DNA of 64,000 nt. It comes from Spirochaetaceae bacterium. GTDB taxonomy: Bacteria > Spirochaetota > Spirochaetia > DSM-2461. Below the pieces are notes generated by a model, which saw only the letters and a program-made list of their open reading frames with translations, did no database searches and was not told the DNA's origin. A program made the translations under genes and the position numbers. Numbering within the stretch: position 1 is the stretch's first letter; the number at the start of each line of letters is the position of its first letter. The stretch covers positions 1-64,000 of the forward strand of contig JADGDJ010000001.1 in NCBI GenBank assembly GCA_016744925.1, written 5' to 3'. Shown piece by piece: positions 29,276-39,528 of this stretch.

Positions 29276-32047
29276 ATGAAATATTTTCTTTCAATATTCT
29301 TACTATCAATATCAACTTTTTGCTGGAGTGATGACTTTGATGGTTGGAAAAAGATATCAACAGACCACTATACATTCATCTTTGAAGAATATGATAAAAA
29401 TACAGCTTTTGAGCTCGCCGACTATAGTGAAGAAATTTACGACAAAGTTACTCGCTTTTTTGATTTTTATCCCCCTGAAATACATGTATACATAAACAGT
29501 AGAATAGACAGTCCCAATGGTATGTTCTACCCCATCCCCGGCTCGATAAATCTCTATCCCGTTTATCCTCTCAATAGCGAAAACTCTACAAAGGGCAAAT
29601 CCTGGCTCTATGAACTGCTTCTCCATGAAATGGTACACTATGTTCACCTGGAAAACCGCAAGGGATTTTTCGGTGTTTTGAGTTATCCCTTCGGAAAAGA
29701 TCTCGCCGCTGCCAATGGAGCGTTTCTTCCAGCCTGGATGATTGAAGGGATTGCCGTATATCTGGAAACTAAAGAATCCAGCGGCGGCAGGGGCAACAAT
29801 AGATATTTTGAGGCATTTACAAAAGCGGCTGCTATTGATAAGGATTATTTTACTATAAATCAATTGGCATACAGTTCCGATTTCCCGCCATACAATCGGA
29901 TATATTCTGGTGGATATGCTTTAATGAATTATATACTGGAGAATTATGGCGTAGATATTTTTCAAAAAATCTATCTCCGCTATATCAAATTTCCCTTTTT
30001 CGGACCTTTTCGAGCTATCGAACAAGAGACCGGGATTAGTTTGAAAATGATTTATGAAAATTTCAAAACTGAAGAGATAAAAAAATATTCTCACAGGATA
30101 GAACTTCTCGAATTATATCCCTCGGTTAAAAAAAGTACAGATCCCTATGGCAATTGGACTCATCCTATAAAAATCGAACGAGGCATCCTTTTATATCAGA
30201 ATTCACTCGATGAAAATTCACAAATTGTTCTTGTTGATGTCGAAAATGGAAGTGAAACTACTTTAATAGAAACCAGTCTGATGGATAACAGTTCATTTAA
30301 TTCTGATGCAACAGGCGATAAAATTGTTTTTTCATCGGGAGATTACACGGGCTTTCACAGTTACGGCTACTCTTATATATCAAACCTATACCTCTACGAT
30401 AGAGGTGAAACTAAAGTTCTGTCCGAGAATAATTCACTCTTCCATCCTGCCATATCTGCTGACGGGAAAGATATTATTGCAGTCCAGAGAAATGGGTCGT
30501 ACTCAAAATTGGTCACTGTAGATCAGAAGAATGGAGAAGTCTCAGATCTTTTTACCAAAGAACAAACCAATATAATGAATCCTGTTTTTTCTCCTGATTC
30601 AGAGATGATCTCCTTTGTTCTGAATGATCATGGCTATCAGGATATCTACATAATGAATGCTTCTGAACCCCACAATGCCAGACCTCTCATGGGCATAGAC
30701 ATGAACAGTGAGTATTTCCCCCGGTTTACCAATGATGGGAAAATCACCTTTATATCCGACAGAGATGAAGATTTATCTCTATATTCTTATGACCTTGAAA
30801 ATAATTCCATTGAACTTTTATTCAAAGACCCGGTTGGTGTGGCAGATGGTTTTGTTGATGGCCAAACAGTCTATTACAGCAGTTACAGAACAAAGGGTTA
30901 TGAATTTCGAATAGGGACTTTAGATGAAAATATTATTTTTCCTCTAATCCAAAATGATTCATTCCCTCAGGAAAAGTCTATCGGTTCTTACGAAATGGAT
31001 AAATATATAGACTGGGCTTTCCCCTATGTCTGGCTTCCAAAACCCTATTTGCAGGACAGTATTCAAGAGGGCTTAATCTGGGGACTCGGTGCATTAATCT
31101 ATGGTGGATCATATGGTCAATCCGGATTATGGTCATTGGATATGAATTATCTCCCGGGACCGGGACAAATCAGCAGCTCTTTTGATTACAGCCGAAAATT
31201 GGGAGTATCGACCTTCAACTACAGTCTTTCCCAAAGCTTTGAAGAGTATTACAATGGATCACTGTATTTCTGGAGACAGGGAACAGAGCAGTCTGTCTCC
31301 CTGACCATACCCCTCTTTGAACAGAGTCGCTTCAACTGGAGAAATGTGGTAAGAACATATGTCACTTTTAAACACAAACTATTCGTTGACGATTACCAGT
31401 CTTTTACTCTTAACGATTCATTTTCAAAACGAGGGGGGAATTACCTCTATGCAGGAGGTGGGCTCTCCATGAATAACTACAAAATATACTATCCCTCAAA
31501 AGCCCTTTTTGGAGATTTTTCACTGTTCAATCAGTTCGATATCTCCATTTTACTTCCCGCATTATCCTCAAGTAGGACATCTTATATTCTCATGGAATCG
31601 GGTTCGCTGGCACTCCCTCTCGGATCTGAGGGTTTTCTTTTCAAACCGGCATGGCAAGTCGCTTATCACAATAATAATTTATCCTCTGCTGCATTAAACG
31701 CCAGAGGGTGGACATCAACTCTGATCAATTCAGATATTTCAGTCTATTATGCATTGGATTACCTCATGCCCATAGCTCTTGTCGATTGGGGAATGCCGCT
31801 AGGGTTCAACATCCAGAATTTAGCAGCAGCATTGCACCTGGAAGGGATCAGTCATTTTCAGTTTGACGGTTCACCAGCCAATGAATGGTATGCAGGATTT
31901 GAGTTTATCGGGACTTATGGTTTCAACTACGGGGAAACCCCTGCTGGAATCGGAGTAAACCTCCGATTTTACAACAAAGGGTACACCTTTGATCCTGCTG
32001 AGGATATTAAAATCTATATCTTCTTCTCCTTCAGCAGCCTGTTCTAA
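29276..32047 (+). CDS. Putative envelope protein: peptidase MA-like domain + TolB/WD40-like propeller + C-terminal beta barrel
   Basis: Signal peptide; LLHEMVHYVHLE (HExxH) with WMIEGIAVYLE; propeller-like repeats NPVFSPDSEMISFVLND; C-terminal strands ending ...FFSFSSLF. Confidence 0.75.
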   Translation: MKYFLSIFLLSISTFCWSDDFDGWKKISTDHYTFIFEEYDKNTAFELADYSEEIYDKVTRFFDFYPPEIHVYINSRIDSPNGMFYPIPGSINLYPVYPLNSENSTKGKSWLYELLLHEMVHYVHLENRKGFFGVLSYPFGKDLAAANGAFLPAWMIEGIAVYLETKESSGGRGNNRYFEAFTKAAAIDKDYFTINQLAYSSDFPPYNRIYSGGYALMNYILENYGVDIFQKIYLRYIKFPFFGPFRAIEQETGISLKMIYENFKTEEIKKYSHRIELLELYPSVKKSTDPYGNWTHPIKIERGILLYQNSLDENSQIVLVDVENGSETTLIETSLMDNSSFNSDATGDKIVFSSGDYTGFHSYGYSYISNLYLYDRGETKVLSENNSLFHPAISADGKDIIAVQRNGSYSKLVTVDQKNGEVSDLFTKEQTNIMNPVFSPDSEMISFVLNDHGYQDIYIMNASEPHNARPLMGIDMNSEYFPRFTNDGKITFISDRDEDLSLYSYDLENNSIELLFKDPVGVADGFVDGQTVYYSSYRTKGYEFRIGTLDENIIFPLIQNDSFPQEKSIGSYEMDKYIDWAFPYVWLPKPYLQDSIQEGLIWGLGALIYGGSYGQSGLWSLDMNYLPGPGQISSSFDYSRKLGVSTFNYSLSQSFEEYYNGSLYFWRQGTEQSVSLTIPLFEQSRFNWRNVVRTYVTFKHKLFVDDYQSFTLNDSFSKRGGNYLYAGGGLSMNNYKIYYPSKALFGDFSLFNQFDISILLPALSSSRTSYILMESGSLALPLGSEGFLFKPAWQVAYHNNNLSSAALNARGWTSTLINSDISVYYALDYLMPIALVDWGMPLGFNIQNLAAALHLEGISHFQFDGSPANEWYAGFEFIGTYGFNYGETPAGIGVNLRFYNKGYTFDPAEDIKIYIFFSFSSLF

Positions 32048-35000
32048 AGTAAGGTAGAAAGTTTTTCCCGGAGAAACTCCGATTTTTCCTTTAAACCGAT
32101 TTTACCGGTCTCAATGAGTATTCCCGCCTGACTCGCCGGATTAAATTTAACCAGTCCACCACTTTTTCCGGTCATCCTCATGACCTTGTCGATAGACAGT
32201 TTGGCTATTTTTCCAAACTCAACCGTGACGATACCCTTTCGTTCTTTCAGGGATGAGATCCATAATTTCCCGCAGATGATGCGTATTTCTGACAGAGAGA
32301 GAAGGCTTTGAACTTCATCGGGAAGAGGTCCAAACCGGTCGTGAAGTTCACCGTGAACTCGATCGAGATCATCATCGGAAATAACCGATGCAATTTTCTT
32401 ATAAACTTCCATCTTCTCAGTGGGATCTTTGATATAGCCATCGGGAATGAACCCTGTATAATCCAGTTCCAGATAAACTTCAGGTGCTTCATCTTTTTTA
32501 TCATCATCGGTTCTCACAGCAACGGCTTCTTCAAGAAGTTTCAGGTACATATCAAATCCGACAGAAACAATTTCTCCAGACTGTTCACCACCCAGTAAAT
32601 TCCCGGCACCTCGCACTTCCATATCTTTCATGGCAATTTTAAATCCCGATCCCAATTCTGTAAAATCAGAGATTGCCTGAAGCCTTTTCATAGCCAGGTC
32701 GGAAAGTGCTTTCTGCTCAGGATAAAACATATAGGCGTAAGCCAGTTTCCCGGAGCGCCCGACTCTTCCACGAAGCTGATATAACTGGGAAATTCCGTAG
32801 TTATTGGCCCGATCGATAATTATGGTATTAACATTAGGGATGTCGATTCCGTTTTCAATAATAGTTGTTGCCACTAAGACCTGAAAAGCACCATGAATAA
32901 AACGATGCATTACATCTTCCAGTTCTGTTCCGGACATTTTTCCGTGAGCCGTTTCAATAAAGACTTCCGGTACCAGTTCCTGAAGAAACAGCCTGACACT
33001 ATCCAGGCTCTCCACACGGTTGTGGAGAAAGAATACCTGACCGCCCCGTTCCACTTCTCTCCGGATAGCCCCGGCGATTATATCGGGATTATACTCTTGA
33101 ATAAATGTCTCGATAGGCTGCCTGTTGTAGGGTGCCGTTTTCAATACAGACATATCGCGGATCTTCAAAAGAGACATATGGAGGGTACGGGGGATCGGTG
33201 TGGCCGACATGGCAAGACAGTCGATCGACGCCTTTAAATTTTTCAGCTTCTCTTTGTCTTTTACGCCAAATCTCTGCTCTTCATCAATAATCATTAGACC
33301 TAAATTTTTAAACTTGAGGTCTTTAGAGAGGATTCGATGTGTTCCAATGACAATATCGCAAGTACCATCTTCCAGAGATTCAAGAACCGGCTTCTGGTTT
33401 TTTCTGGTAACAAAGCGGGAGAGATGACCCACTTTGATGGGGAATCGTTTAAAACGGTCGGAAAAATTTTCATAATGCTGTTCCGCGAGAATCGTTGTGG
33501 GACAGAGCAATGCCACCTGTTTTCCACCCATGACAGCTTTAAAAGCAGCTCGCATGGCCACTTCGGTCTTCCCATAACCTACATCTCCGCATATCAACCT
33601 ATCCATAGGTGAGGGAGATTCCATATCCTTTTTAACTTCATCGATGCTTATGAGTTGATCCTCGGTCTCCTGATAAGGAAAGGAAGCTTCAAAGGAAATT
33701 TGAAAATCATTATCCGGGGCAAAGGCAAATCCCTTGGCATTTTGTCTTCTCGCGTAGAGTTTGACCAGCATATCCGCCAAGTCCTCAACGGATTTTCGGA
33801 CTTTATTCTTCTTCGTATCCCAGGACTTTCCACCAATTTTATCGAGCCGGGCTGATCGCCCTTCATTACCGATATAGCGCTGTACCAGATTCACCTGTTC
33901 TATAGGAACGAAAATACTATCTTCACCGGCATATTCGATGGAAATATAATCTCTTTCATTACCGGCGGCCTTAATTCTTTCGATCCCTTTAAACCGGCCG
34001 ATACCGTAATTGACATGGACAACCAGATCTCCCGGATTCAATTCAATAAAAGAATCGATGACGGCGCTTTTAACACGTTTAACAGAAGAAGGAACCCTTT
34101 TCCTTCTTCCAAAAATTTCATTTTCCTGAATAACAATAATCTTTTTCAGAGGCAGAGAAAAACCGCTTGAGATGCTTTCGGGGATGACGTTGATGTCATA
34201 TCCGTTGAGCATGTATTGGATTCTCTCAGCCTGTGATTCTGCTTCTGCAAAAACAAAACAGGAATACCCTTCATTCTTTAAGATATCCAATTCTTCTTTG
34301 AGATAACTTATGTTTCCGAAAAATGATCTTCCGGGTTCACATTCCAACTCATAAAAGACTTCATGGTTCTGCCGGTCCTGCTTCAATGAATGGAGATTTA
34401 CCTGCTTGGGTTTGGAAAAGACACTGTTGTCACTGAGAATGTATTCCGGGGAAGGAACGGCGATTTTCTGACGCAGAGCTTCGATATAGAGCTCTTTATA
34501 TTCTTTATATAGAACTTCATAAGTTGTATCGAGTCTCTCTTTAGCAACGAGAAATAGTGCTGATTTTTCTGAAATATAATCGACCAGTGTTGATGGATTG
34601 TCAAAACTGAGAGGAAAGAAAAGTTCCTCACCGCGGATCTCCCTACTGGTTTTTATAGTTTCGAGCATAGGGCCGAAATCGACCTCGTCAATTTTTCCAT
34701 GAGAAATTTGTTCGAGATTTTTCTCTAAAACTTCAATCCTGTCATCTGTCCAGATCACTTCTTTAATAGGATAAAGTGTTATCTGATCTCCCGGAGCTGT
34801 ACTGCTCTGAGAAATGGGATCGAAAAGTTTTATCTCTTCAATTTCATCAAAATCAAATACGATTCGTACGGCCTCAGCCATTCCGGGCATAAATATATCG
34901 AGCACTTCCCCCCGAAGAGCAAACTCCCCGGTAACAGTTACCCGTGGAACCCGGGAATAACCATATTCCTGAAGCACATCTTCCAGTTTTACAGGATCGA

Positions 35001-35451
35001 ACTCATCCCCTTTTTTCAAAGTGAGTTTCTTCGACAGGAGATACTCTTTCGGAGGAAGGTAAGAGAGAGCTGCCTTTTGCGATGCAATGACGATGGTTTT
35101 TCTCTCACTGATCTCGAGAAGAGATTTTACACGGGAACCAAAAATGGAAGCTTGTGCGGAGATCCCTTTGTAAAGCATAGTTCCCCACCAGGGAAAGAGT
35201 ATTGTATCATGGACAAAGAGATCCAGATCGGCCTGCAGCTCTTCAGCATCCCGTTCTGTCGGGGTGACAATGAGGAGAGAATCTTTTGTATATTTGAAAA
35301 GATCCGCAACAACCGCAGCGAGATAAGCCCCTTTGGGTCCTGAAAGGTTAAGCGGAGTCCCAGAAGTACTGCAATACTGCTGCAGGAGATTCTGCCATTC
35401 TTTATTTTTCTTTAGAGAGTCTGAAATTTCATTTATGAATAATGTAATCAT
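32044..35451 (-). CDS. mfd: Transcription-repair coupling factor
   Basis: RID-like GDLVVHVNYGIGRFKGIE, CGDVGYGKTEVAMRAAF, DEEQRFGV, QLRGRVGRSGKLAYAYM. Confidence 0.97.
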   Translation of the reverse strand: MITLFINEISDSLKKNKEWQNLLQQYCSTSGTPLNLSGPKGAYLAAVVADLFKYTKDSLLIVTPTERDAEELQADLDLFVHDTILFPWWGTMLYKGISAQASIFGSRVKSLLEISERKTIVIASQKAALSYLPPKEYLLSKKLTLKKGDEFDPVKLEDVLQEYGYSRVPRVTVTGEFALRGEVLDIFMPGMAEAVRIVFDFDEIEEIKLFDPISQSSTAPGDQITLYPIKEVIWTDDRIEVLEKNLEQISHGKIDEVDFGPMLETIKTSREIRGEELFFPLSFDNPSTLVDYISEKSALFLVAKERLDTTYEVLYKEYKELYIEALRQKIAVPSPEYILSDNSVFSKPKQVNLHSLKQDRQNHEVFYELECEPGRSFFGNISYLKEELDILKNEGYSCFVFAEAESQAERIQYMLNGYDINVIPESISSGFSLPLKKIIVIQENEIFGRRKRVPSSVKRVKSAVIDSFIELNPGDLVVHVNYGIGRFKGIERIKAAGNERDYISIEYAGEDSIFVPIEQVNLVQRYIGNEGRSARLDKIGGKSWDTKKNKVRKSVEDLADMLVKLYARRQNAKGFAFAPDNDFQISFEASFPYQETEDQLISIDEVKKDMESPSPMDRLICGDVGYGKTEVAMRAAFKAVMGGKQVALLCPTTILAEQHYENFSDRFKRFPIKVGHLSRFVTRKNQKPVLESLEDGTCDIVIGTHRILSKDLKFKNLGLMIIDEEQRFGVKDKEKLKNLKASIDCLAMSATPIPRTLHMSLLKIRDMSVLKTAPYNRQPIETFIQEYNPDIIAGAIRREVERGGQVFFLHNRVESLDSVRLFLQELVPEVFIETAHGKMSGTELEDVMHRFIHGAFQVLVATTIIENGIDIPNVNTIIIDRANNYGISQLYQLRGRVGRSGKLAYAYMFYPEQKALSDLAMKRLQAISDFTELGSGFKIAMKDMEVRGAGNLLGGEQSGEIVSVGFDMYLKLLEEAVAVRTDDDKKDEAPEVYLELDYTGFIPDGYIKDPTEKMEVYKKIASVISDDDLDRVHGELHDRFGPLPDEVQSLLSLSEIRIICGKLWISSLKERKGIVTVEFGKIAKLSIDKVMRMTGKSGGLVKFNPASQAGILIETGKIGLKEKSEFLREKLSTLL

Positions 35452-35501
35452 TTAAAAGTACCGAAGTTATAAAAGTATAATTATTACCGGCCGGAGTTCA
35501 T

Positions 35502-36449
35502 ATGTATTTAAGAAAATTGTTAATAATAGCGTTTTTACTCACAACATCTCATATTTACTCAGCAGAATATAATAAAATTAATTTTAGCATACGCTACTTC
35601 GATAAGAAAATCTATTACCCTGGGGACAGTGTCCAGATAAAAGCATCTATCATAAACGATACACCTGAGGAATTTAGTTTTAATCTGTCGGAAAACAAGA
35701 TTTTCAATATAAAGCTCAATGTTAAAACAATGAATAATCAAGTTCTCGATCCTTCAGAAAATTTTATTATAAACAGCAGTAGAAACAGCAATACGTTTTA
35801 TCGCGAAATAATTCTCGATCCTGGAGAAGAATTCAGTTTTATTGTCGATCTCGATGATTACACCGATATTAGCAAACCGGGAATGTATGTCATCGATGGT
35901 TCGTTTACAACTGATTTAAATAGTAACGGGAACTTTCTCCTAATATCAAACCGGCTCCCCCTTTCTGTAAGACCGGGAAGCGCTGAAAGAGAGTTCACTG
36001 AATATTTAGATTACGAAACAGGAGAAATCCTGAAAGCCAATCCTATACCTCCCGATGAAGCGGTTCAATACATGCTGGAGTCCAGACAGAAAAGCATATG
36101 GCCCCGTTTTTTCCTCTACCTCGATATAAAAGAACTGTTGCTCAGTGATAGTAATATGAAAAGAAAGTTTGAGCGAAGTACTGAAGAGGAGCAACAGCTG
36201 CTCATAAGAAACTTTAAAAAACAGATGGAAGGTGAAAGATTGCAGTCTGACCAGTCAATCGTTTTAATCCCTTCTGACTTTGAAATACTTCATACGTCAT
36301 ACAGCGCCGATAGAGCCACAGTGATTGTCCGGGAAGAATTTCTACAGACCGGGTATACAGCTGTTAAAAGTTATACCTACTACCTGCATAGGCTCGATGG
36401 GATATGGAAAATTTATAACTACGAAGTGAAAAATATCGGGACAAAGTAA
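35502..36449 (+). CDS. Uncharacterised secreted protein
   Basis: Signal peptide, beta-rich N-terminal half (YPGDSVQIKASIIND); adjoins the next gene directly. Confidence 0.65.
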   Translation: MYLRKLLIIAFLLTTSHIYSAEYNKINFSIRYFDKKIYYPGDSVQIKASIINDTPEEFSFNLSENKIFNIKLNVKTMNNQVLDPSENFIINSSRNSNTFYREIILDPGEEFSFIVDLDDYTDISKPGMYVIDGSFTTDLNSNGNFLLISNRLPLSVRPGSAEREFTEYLDYETGEILKANPIPPDEAVQYMLESRQKSIWPRFFLYLDIKELLLSDSNMKRKFERSTEEEQQLLIRNFKKQMEGERLQSDQSIVLIPSDFEILHTSYSADRATVIVREEFLQTGYTAVKSYTYYLHRLDGIWKIYNYEVKNIGTK

Positions 36450-37154
36450 ATGAAAATACTCCTCATCGCTGAAGATGATCAGCTAAAAAAAACAATATCG
36501 AATCATTTCAAACCAAAAGGTTATTCGATAATTCACTACAAAAATCCTTTAAAAGGTATGAGTAATTTTGAAGAGATAGAACCGGAATTTGTCATATTCA
36601 ACTCAACGGACTATCCTAGGCACTGGAAAATTGCCAACTATTTCCTAAAGCAGGACATACCTCATATCAATCCTGTATTTATACTCCTTGTAAATAAAAA
36701 CTTTCCTATGGAAGAGGTTTGCAAAGGGGTCTATGTGGGTGTTGATGCCATTATTTCCGATGAATATGAAAGTGAAGACTATTTGAAGCGTCTCGATGAT
36801 CTTTTCGCCCGTTTCTATTCATCTCAGACATCCATAACCACACCCCTATTACTCGAAACGCCTGAAAATAGAATCGATTTTATGTTTATGAACCCGGAAA
36901 ATTTTGAACTGGCCACAGGAAAACTATCGGAACTATCTCTTTCCGGGGCCGGATTTAAGCCAGATAAGCCAAAATCCGTGTTTCCCCTGACAAAAGGGAC
37001 AATTCTTGAAGGATGTTCATTGAGAACTGACGATGGAATAATTACAATTAAAGCAGAGATTGTTAATAACAGCGGTATAATGGATCTCAGCTTTATTTCA
37101 TTCTCTGAAAATGGTGAGGATCTGTTAAAAAACTACATTTTTAGCAAGGAGTAG
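36450..37154 (+). CDS. Degenerate receiver + PilZ-like protein
   Basis: N-terminal ILLIAEDDQLKKTISNHF; EPEFVIFNSTDYP in place of the phosphoacceptor Asp; PilZ-like LSELSLSGAGF. Confidence 0.55.
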   Translation: MKILLIAEDDQLKKTISNHFKPKGYSIIHYKNPLKGMSNFEEIEPEFVIFNSTDYPRHWKIANYFLKQDIPHINPVFILLVNKNFPMEEVCKGVYVGVDAIISDEYESEDYLKRLDDLFARFYSSQTSITTPLLLETPENRIDFMFMNPENFELATGKLSELSLSGAGFKPDKPKSVFPLTKGTILEGCSLRTDDGIITIKAEIVNNSGIMDLSFISFSENGEDLLKNYIFSKE

Positions 37155-37156
37155 AC

Positions 37157-37477
37157 ATGAGTGATTTGAAATATCTCACAACCAGTCAGTTGAATGAAAT
37201 TATCAAATACGAAAGTTCAGGCAATTACGAAAAAGATTGTGTCCCCATAATCGGAAATCCCCGAAAACATCCCTATGATAAAAGCAGACTGATTCTCATC
37301 CTTGAAAGCCATGATGACAGAACTGTTTTTCACGATTTTAAGCTCAACGATATAGCACACATTAAAGAATTACCCAACATTTCCAAAGGTGAAGGAGTCA
37401 GTCTCAGACAGGTTCAACTATGGGTCAAAAAAAATAGTTGGATTATAAGATCAGAAGCCTACAAATGTGCTAATTAA
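37157..37477 (+). CDS. Conserved small protein of unknown function
   Basis: 106-aa ORF closely spaced (2 bp) after the PilZ-like gene. Confidence 0.55.
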   Translation: MSDLKYLTTSQLNEIIKYESSGNYEKDCVPIIGNPRKHPYDKSRLILILESHDDRTVFHDFKLNDIAHIKELPNISKGEGVSLRQVQLWVKKNSWIIRSEAYKCAN

Positions 37478-37494
37478 TTCCATAGTCCTCTATA

Positions 37495-37523
37495 TTGACA
37501 AATATAGTAGAGATTACTATATT
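37495..37523 (+). promoter_or_regulatory. Predicted metK promoter
   Basis: TTGACA - 17 bp - TATATT; imperfect inverted repeat 37482-37520 spans it. Confidence 0.7.
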
Positions 37524-37558
37524 TTATATTAAATTAAGATGAAAATGGGGAGGATACC

Positions 37559-38722
37559 TTGAAAGACAGGCTCAATTATAAATTTACCTCAGAAAGTGTG
37601 GGAGAGGGACATCCGGATAAGGTCTGTGACCTAATCTCCGATGCCGTACTCGATAAAGCATTGGAAAAAGATCCAGATTCGAGAGTCGCATGTGAGACTT
37701 TCGCTTCCACAGGGTTGGTTCTTGTCGGTGGAGAAATTACCACGGACTGCTATATAGATATAATCCAGACCGCGAAAGATACTTTACACGATATTGGATA
37801 CACAAATCCCGAGTTTGGAATTGATGCCAAATCCTGTGCGGTTATGTCCATGATAAAACCTCAATCGAAAGATATCTCACAGGGTGTAACAGCCGGAGAG
37901 GGACTCCACAAAGAACAGGGAGCCGGAGATCAGGGAATGATGTTCGGGTTTGCCTGTAGGGATACAAAAGAGCTCATGCCCGCCCCTATTCAGTTTTCTC
38001 ATTCCATTATGAGAAGAGCGGCAACTGTTAGGAAAAATGGTGTTCTCGAATTTCTAAGACCCGACGGAAAATGTCAGGTGACCGTAGAGTATAAAAACGG
38101 AAAACCGGACAATATTTCAACTGTAGTTCTTTCACATCAGCACAACGACAATGTTTCCTATGAAACAATTCGTGAAGGTCTTATTGAAGAAGTTGTCAAA
38201 AAAAGTCTACCGGCAGAATTACTCACAAAAGACACGGTTTACCACATCAACCCCACAGGAAGATTTGTTATTGGTGGACCTGAAGGAGATGCGGGACTTA
38301 CTGGTAGAAAAATTATAGTGGACACTTATGGTGGCGCAGCTGCACACGGTGGAGGAGCTTTTTCAGGAAAGGATCCTTCTAAAGTTGATAGATCAGCCGC
38401 TTATATGGCTCGATATATTGCAAAAAATATCGTTGCCGCAGATCTCTGTGATACTTGTGAAGTGGAGCTGGCCTATGCAATCGGTGTTGCGGAACCTGTC
38501 TCAATTTTCGTCAATACATATGGAACGGCTAAAGTTGATGAGCTCCTTATTGAAGCAGCTGTGAGCAAGCATTTTGATCTAACTCCCGCTGGTATTATCA
38601 GAACTCTGGACCTAAAGCGTCCTATCTACAAGGAAACAGCTGCCTATGGTCATTTCGGACGAGACATATTCCCCTGGGAAAAATTAAATGTGGTTCCTGC
38701 GTTACAGGCAGAACTACTCTAA
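37559..38722 (+). CDS. metK: S-adenosylmethionine synthetase (TTG start)
   Basis: [51 protein letters not shown]. Confidence 0.97.
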   Translation: MKDRLNYKFTSESVGEGHPDKVCDLISDAVLDKALEKDPDSRVACETFASTGLVLVGGEITTDCYIDIIQTAKDTLHDIGYTNPEFGIDAKSCAVMSMIKPQSKDISQGVTAGEGLHKEQGAGDQGMMFGFACRDTKELMPAPIQFSHSIMRRAATVRKNGVLEFLRPDGKCQVTVEYKNGKPDNISTVVLSHQHNDNVSYETIREGLIEEVVKKSLPAELLTKDTVYHINPTGRFVIGGPEGDAGLTGRKIIVDTYGGAAAHGGGAFSGKDPSKVDRSAAYMARYIAKNIVAADLCDTCEVELAYAIGVAEPVSIFVNTYGTAKVDELLIEAAVSKHFDLTPAGIIRTLDLKRPIYKETAAYGHFGRDIFPWEKLNVVPALQAELL

Positions 38723-38740
38723 TTATAAATGAATTAATGA

Positions 38741-38769
38741 GAACCGGATCTATTGATCCGGTTTTTTTT
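38741..38769 (+). terminator. metK terminator
   Basis: AACCGGATctattgATCCGGTT + T-run. Confidence 0.88.
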
Positions 38770-38838
38770 AGCATAAATATACGATTCTGTTGACATAAAA
38801 AGCGTACTGAGATAAATTAACCAGCGTTGAACAAACTT

Positions 38839-38911
38839 TCCCTTGTAGCTCAGTTGGTAGAGCGGGTGACTGTTAATCACTAGGTCTGCGGTTCGAGTCC
38901 GTACGAGGGAG
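38839..38911 (+). tRNA. tRNA-Asn (GTT)
   Basis: TCCCTTGTAGCTCAGTTGGTAGAGCGGGTGACTGTTAATCACTAGGTCTGCGGTTCGAGTCCGTACGAGGGAG; intact acceptor/anticodon stems. Confidence 0.96.
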
Positions 38912-38927
38912 CTCATCAATTTAAGAT

Positions 38928-39434
38928 TCATGCATTAGCGTGGATCTTTTTTTTTGCCAATTTAAAGACCAGACCCTTGCCATCATGATCACTGGATTTA
39001 AAATAATTATTCTCCAGAACTTTAATTGATCCGGTATTGTTATAATCTGTATAGGCAACAATTGCTGAAAGATCTAATTCATTAAAAGCATATTCAACGA
39101 CCAAAGGAACAACTTCAGTCATTATGCCCCTGCGGCGATATTTTTCTTTTAATACATATCCAATTTCACCTGTATTATTTTCAAAACCCCGATAGAAACC
39201 AATATTTCCGATGAGATTTCCATTTGGTTTTAAATAGATACCCCAATGAAGAGATTCTTCATTTGTTATATCATTTTCTATTTTTCCAAGAATCTCATAC
39301 ACATCTTCTTTCGTCTTTGCCTGAAAACCATCATACATAGAAATTTCAATGATTGATTCAGCCTCCGAATATGCAATTTTTTTTAATCTGTATATTTCAT
39401 TTTCCAGTTCGGGAATATCTTGTATGCTTTTCAT
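38928..39434 (-). CDS. GNAT family N-acetyltransferase (RimJ/RimL-like)
   Basis: GEIGYVLKEKYRRRGIMTEVV, YTDYNNTGSIKVLENNYF. Confidence 0.88.
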   Translation of the reverse strand: MKSIQDIPELENEIYRLKKIAYSEAESIIEISMYDGFQAKTKEDVYEILGKIENDITNEESLHWGIYLKPNGNLIGNIGFYRGFENNTGEIGYVLKEKYRRRGIMTEVVPLVVEYAFNELDLSAIVAYTDYNNTGSIKVLENNYFKSSDHDGKGLVFKLAKKKIHANA

Positions 39435-39528
39435 ATATTTTGATTATATAACAAAAATCTATGAAAAAGCATATTAAACATTTTTCCAATGATGTTTCAG
39501 AATAAGCCCACTTGAAAATTTATGAACA

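Noticed and set aside
29357-29863. 168-aa minus-strand ORF
   Set aside because: Antisense to the peptidase-MA-like gene; no motifs
36800-37558. SAM riboswitch upstream of metK
   Set aside because: Leader between the predicted start site and the metK start codon is only about 30 nt and lacks any SAM riboswitch fold
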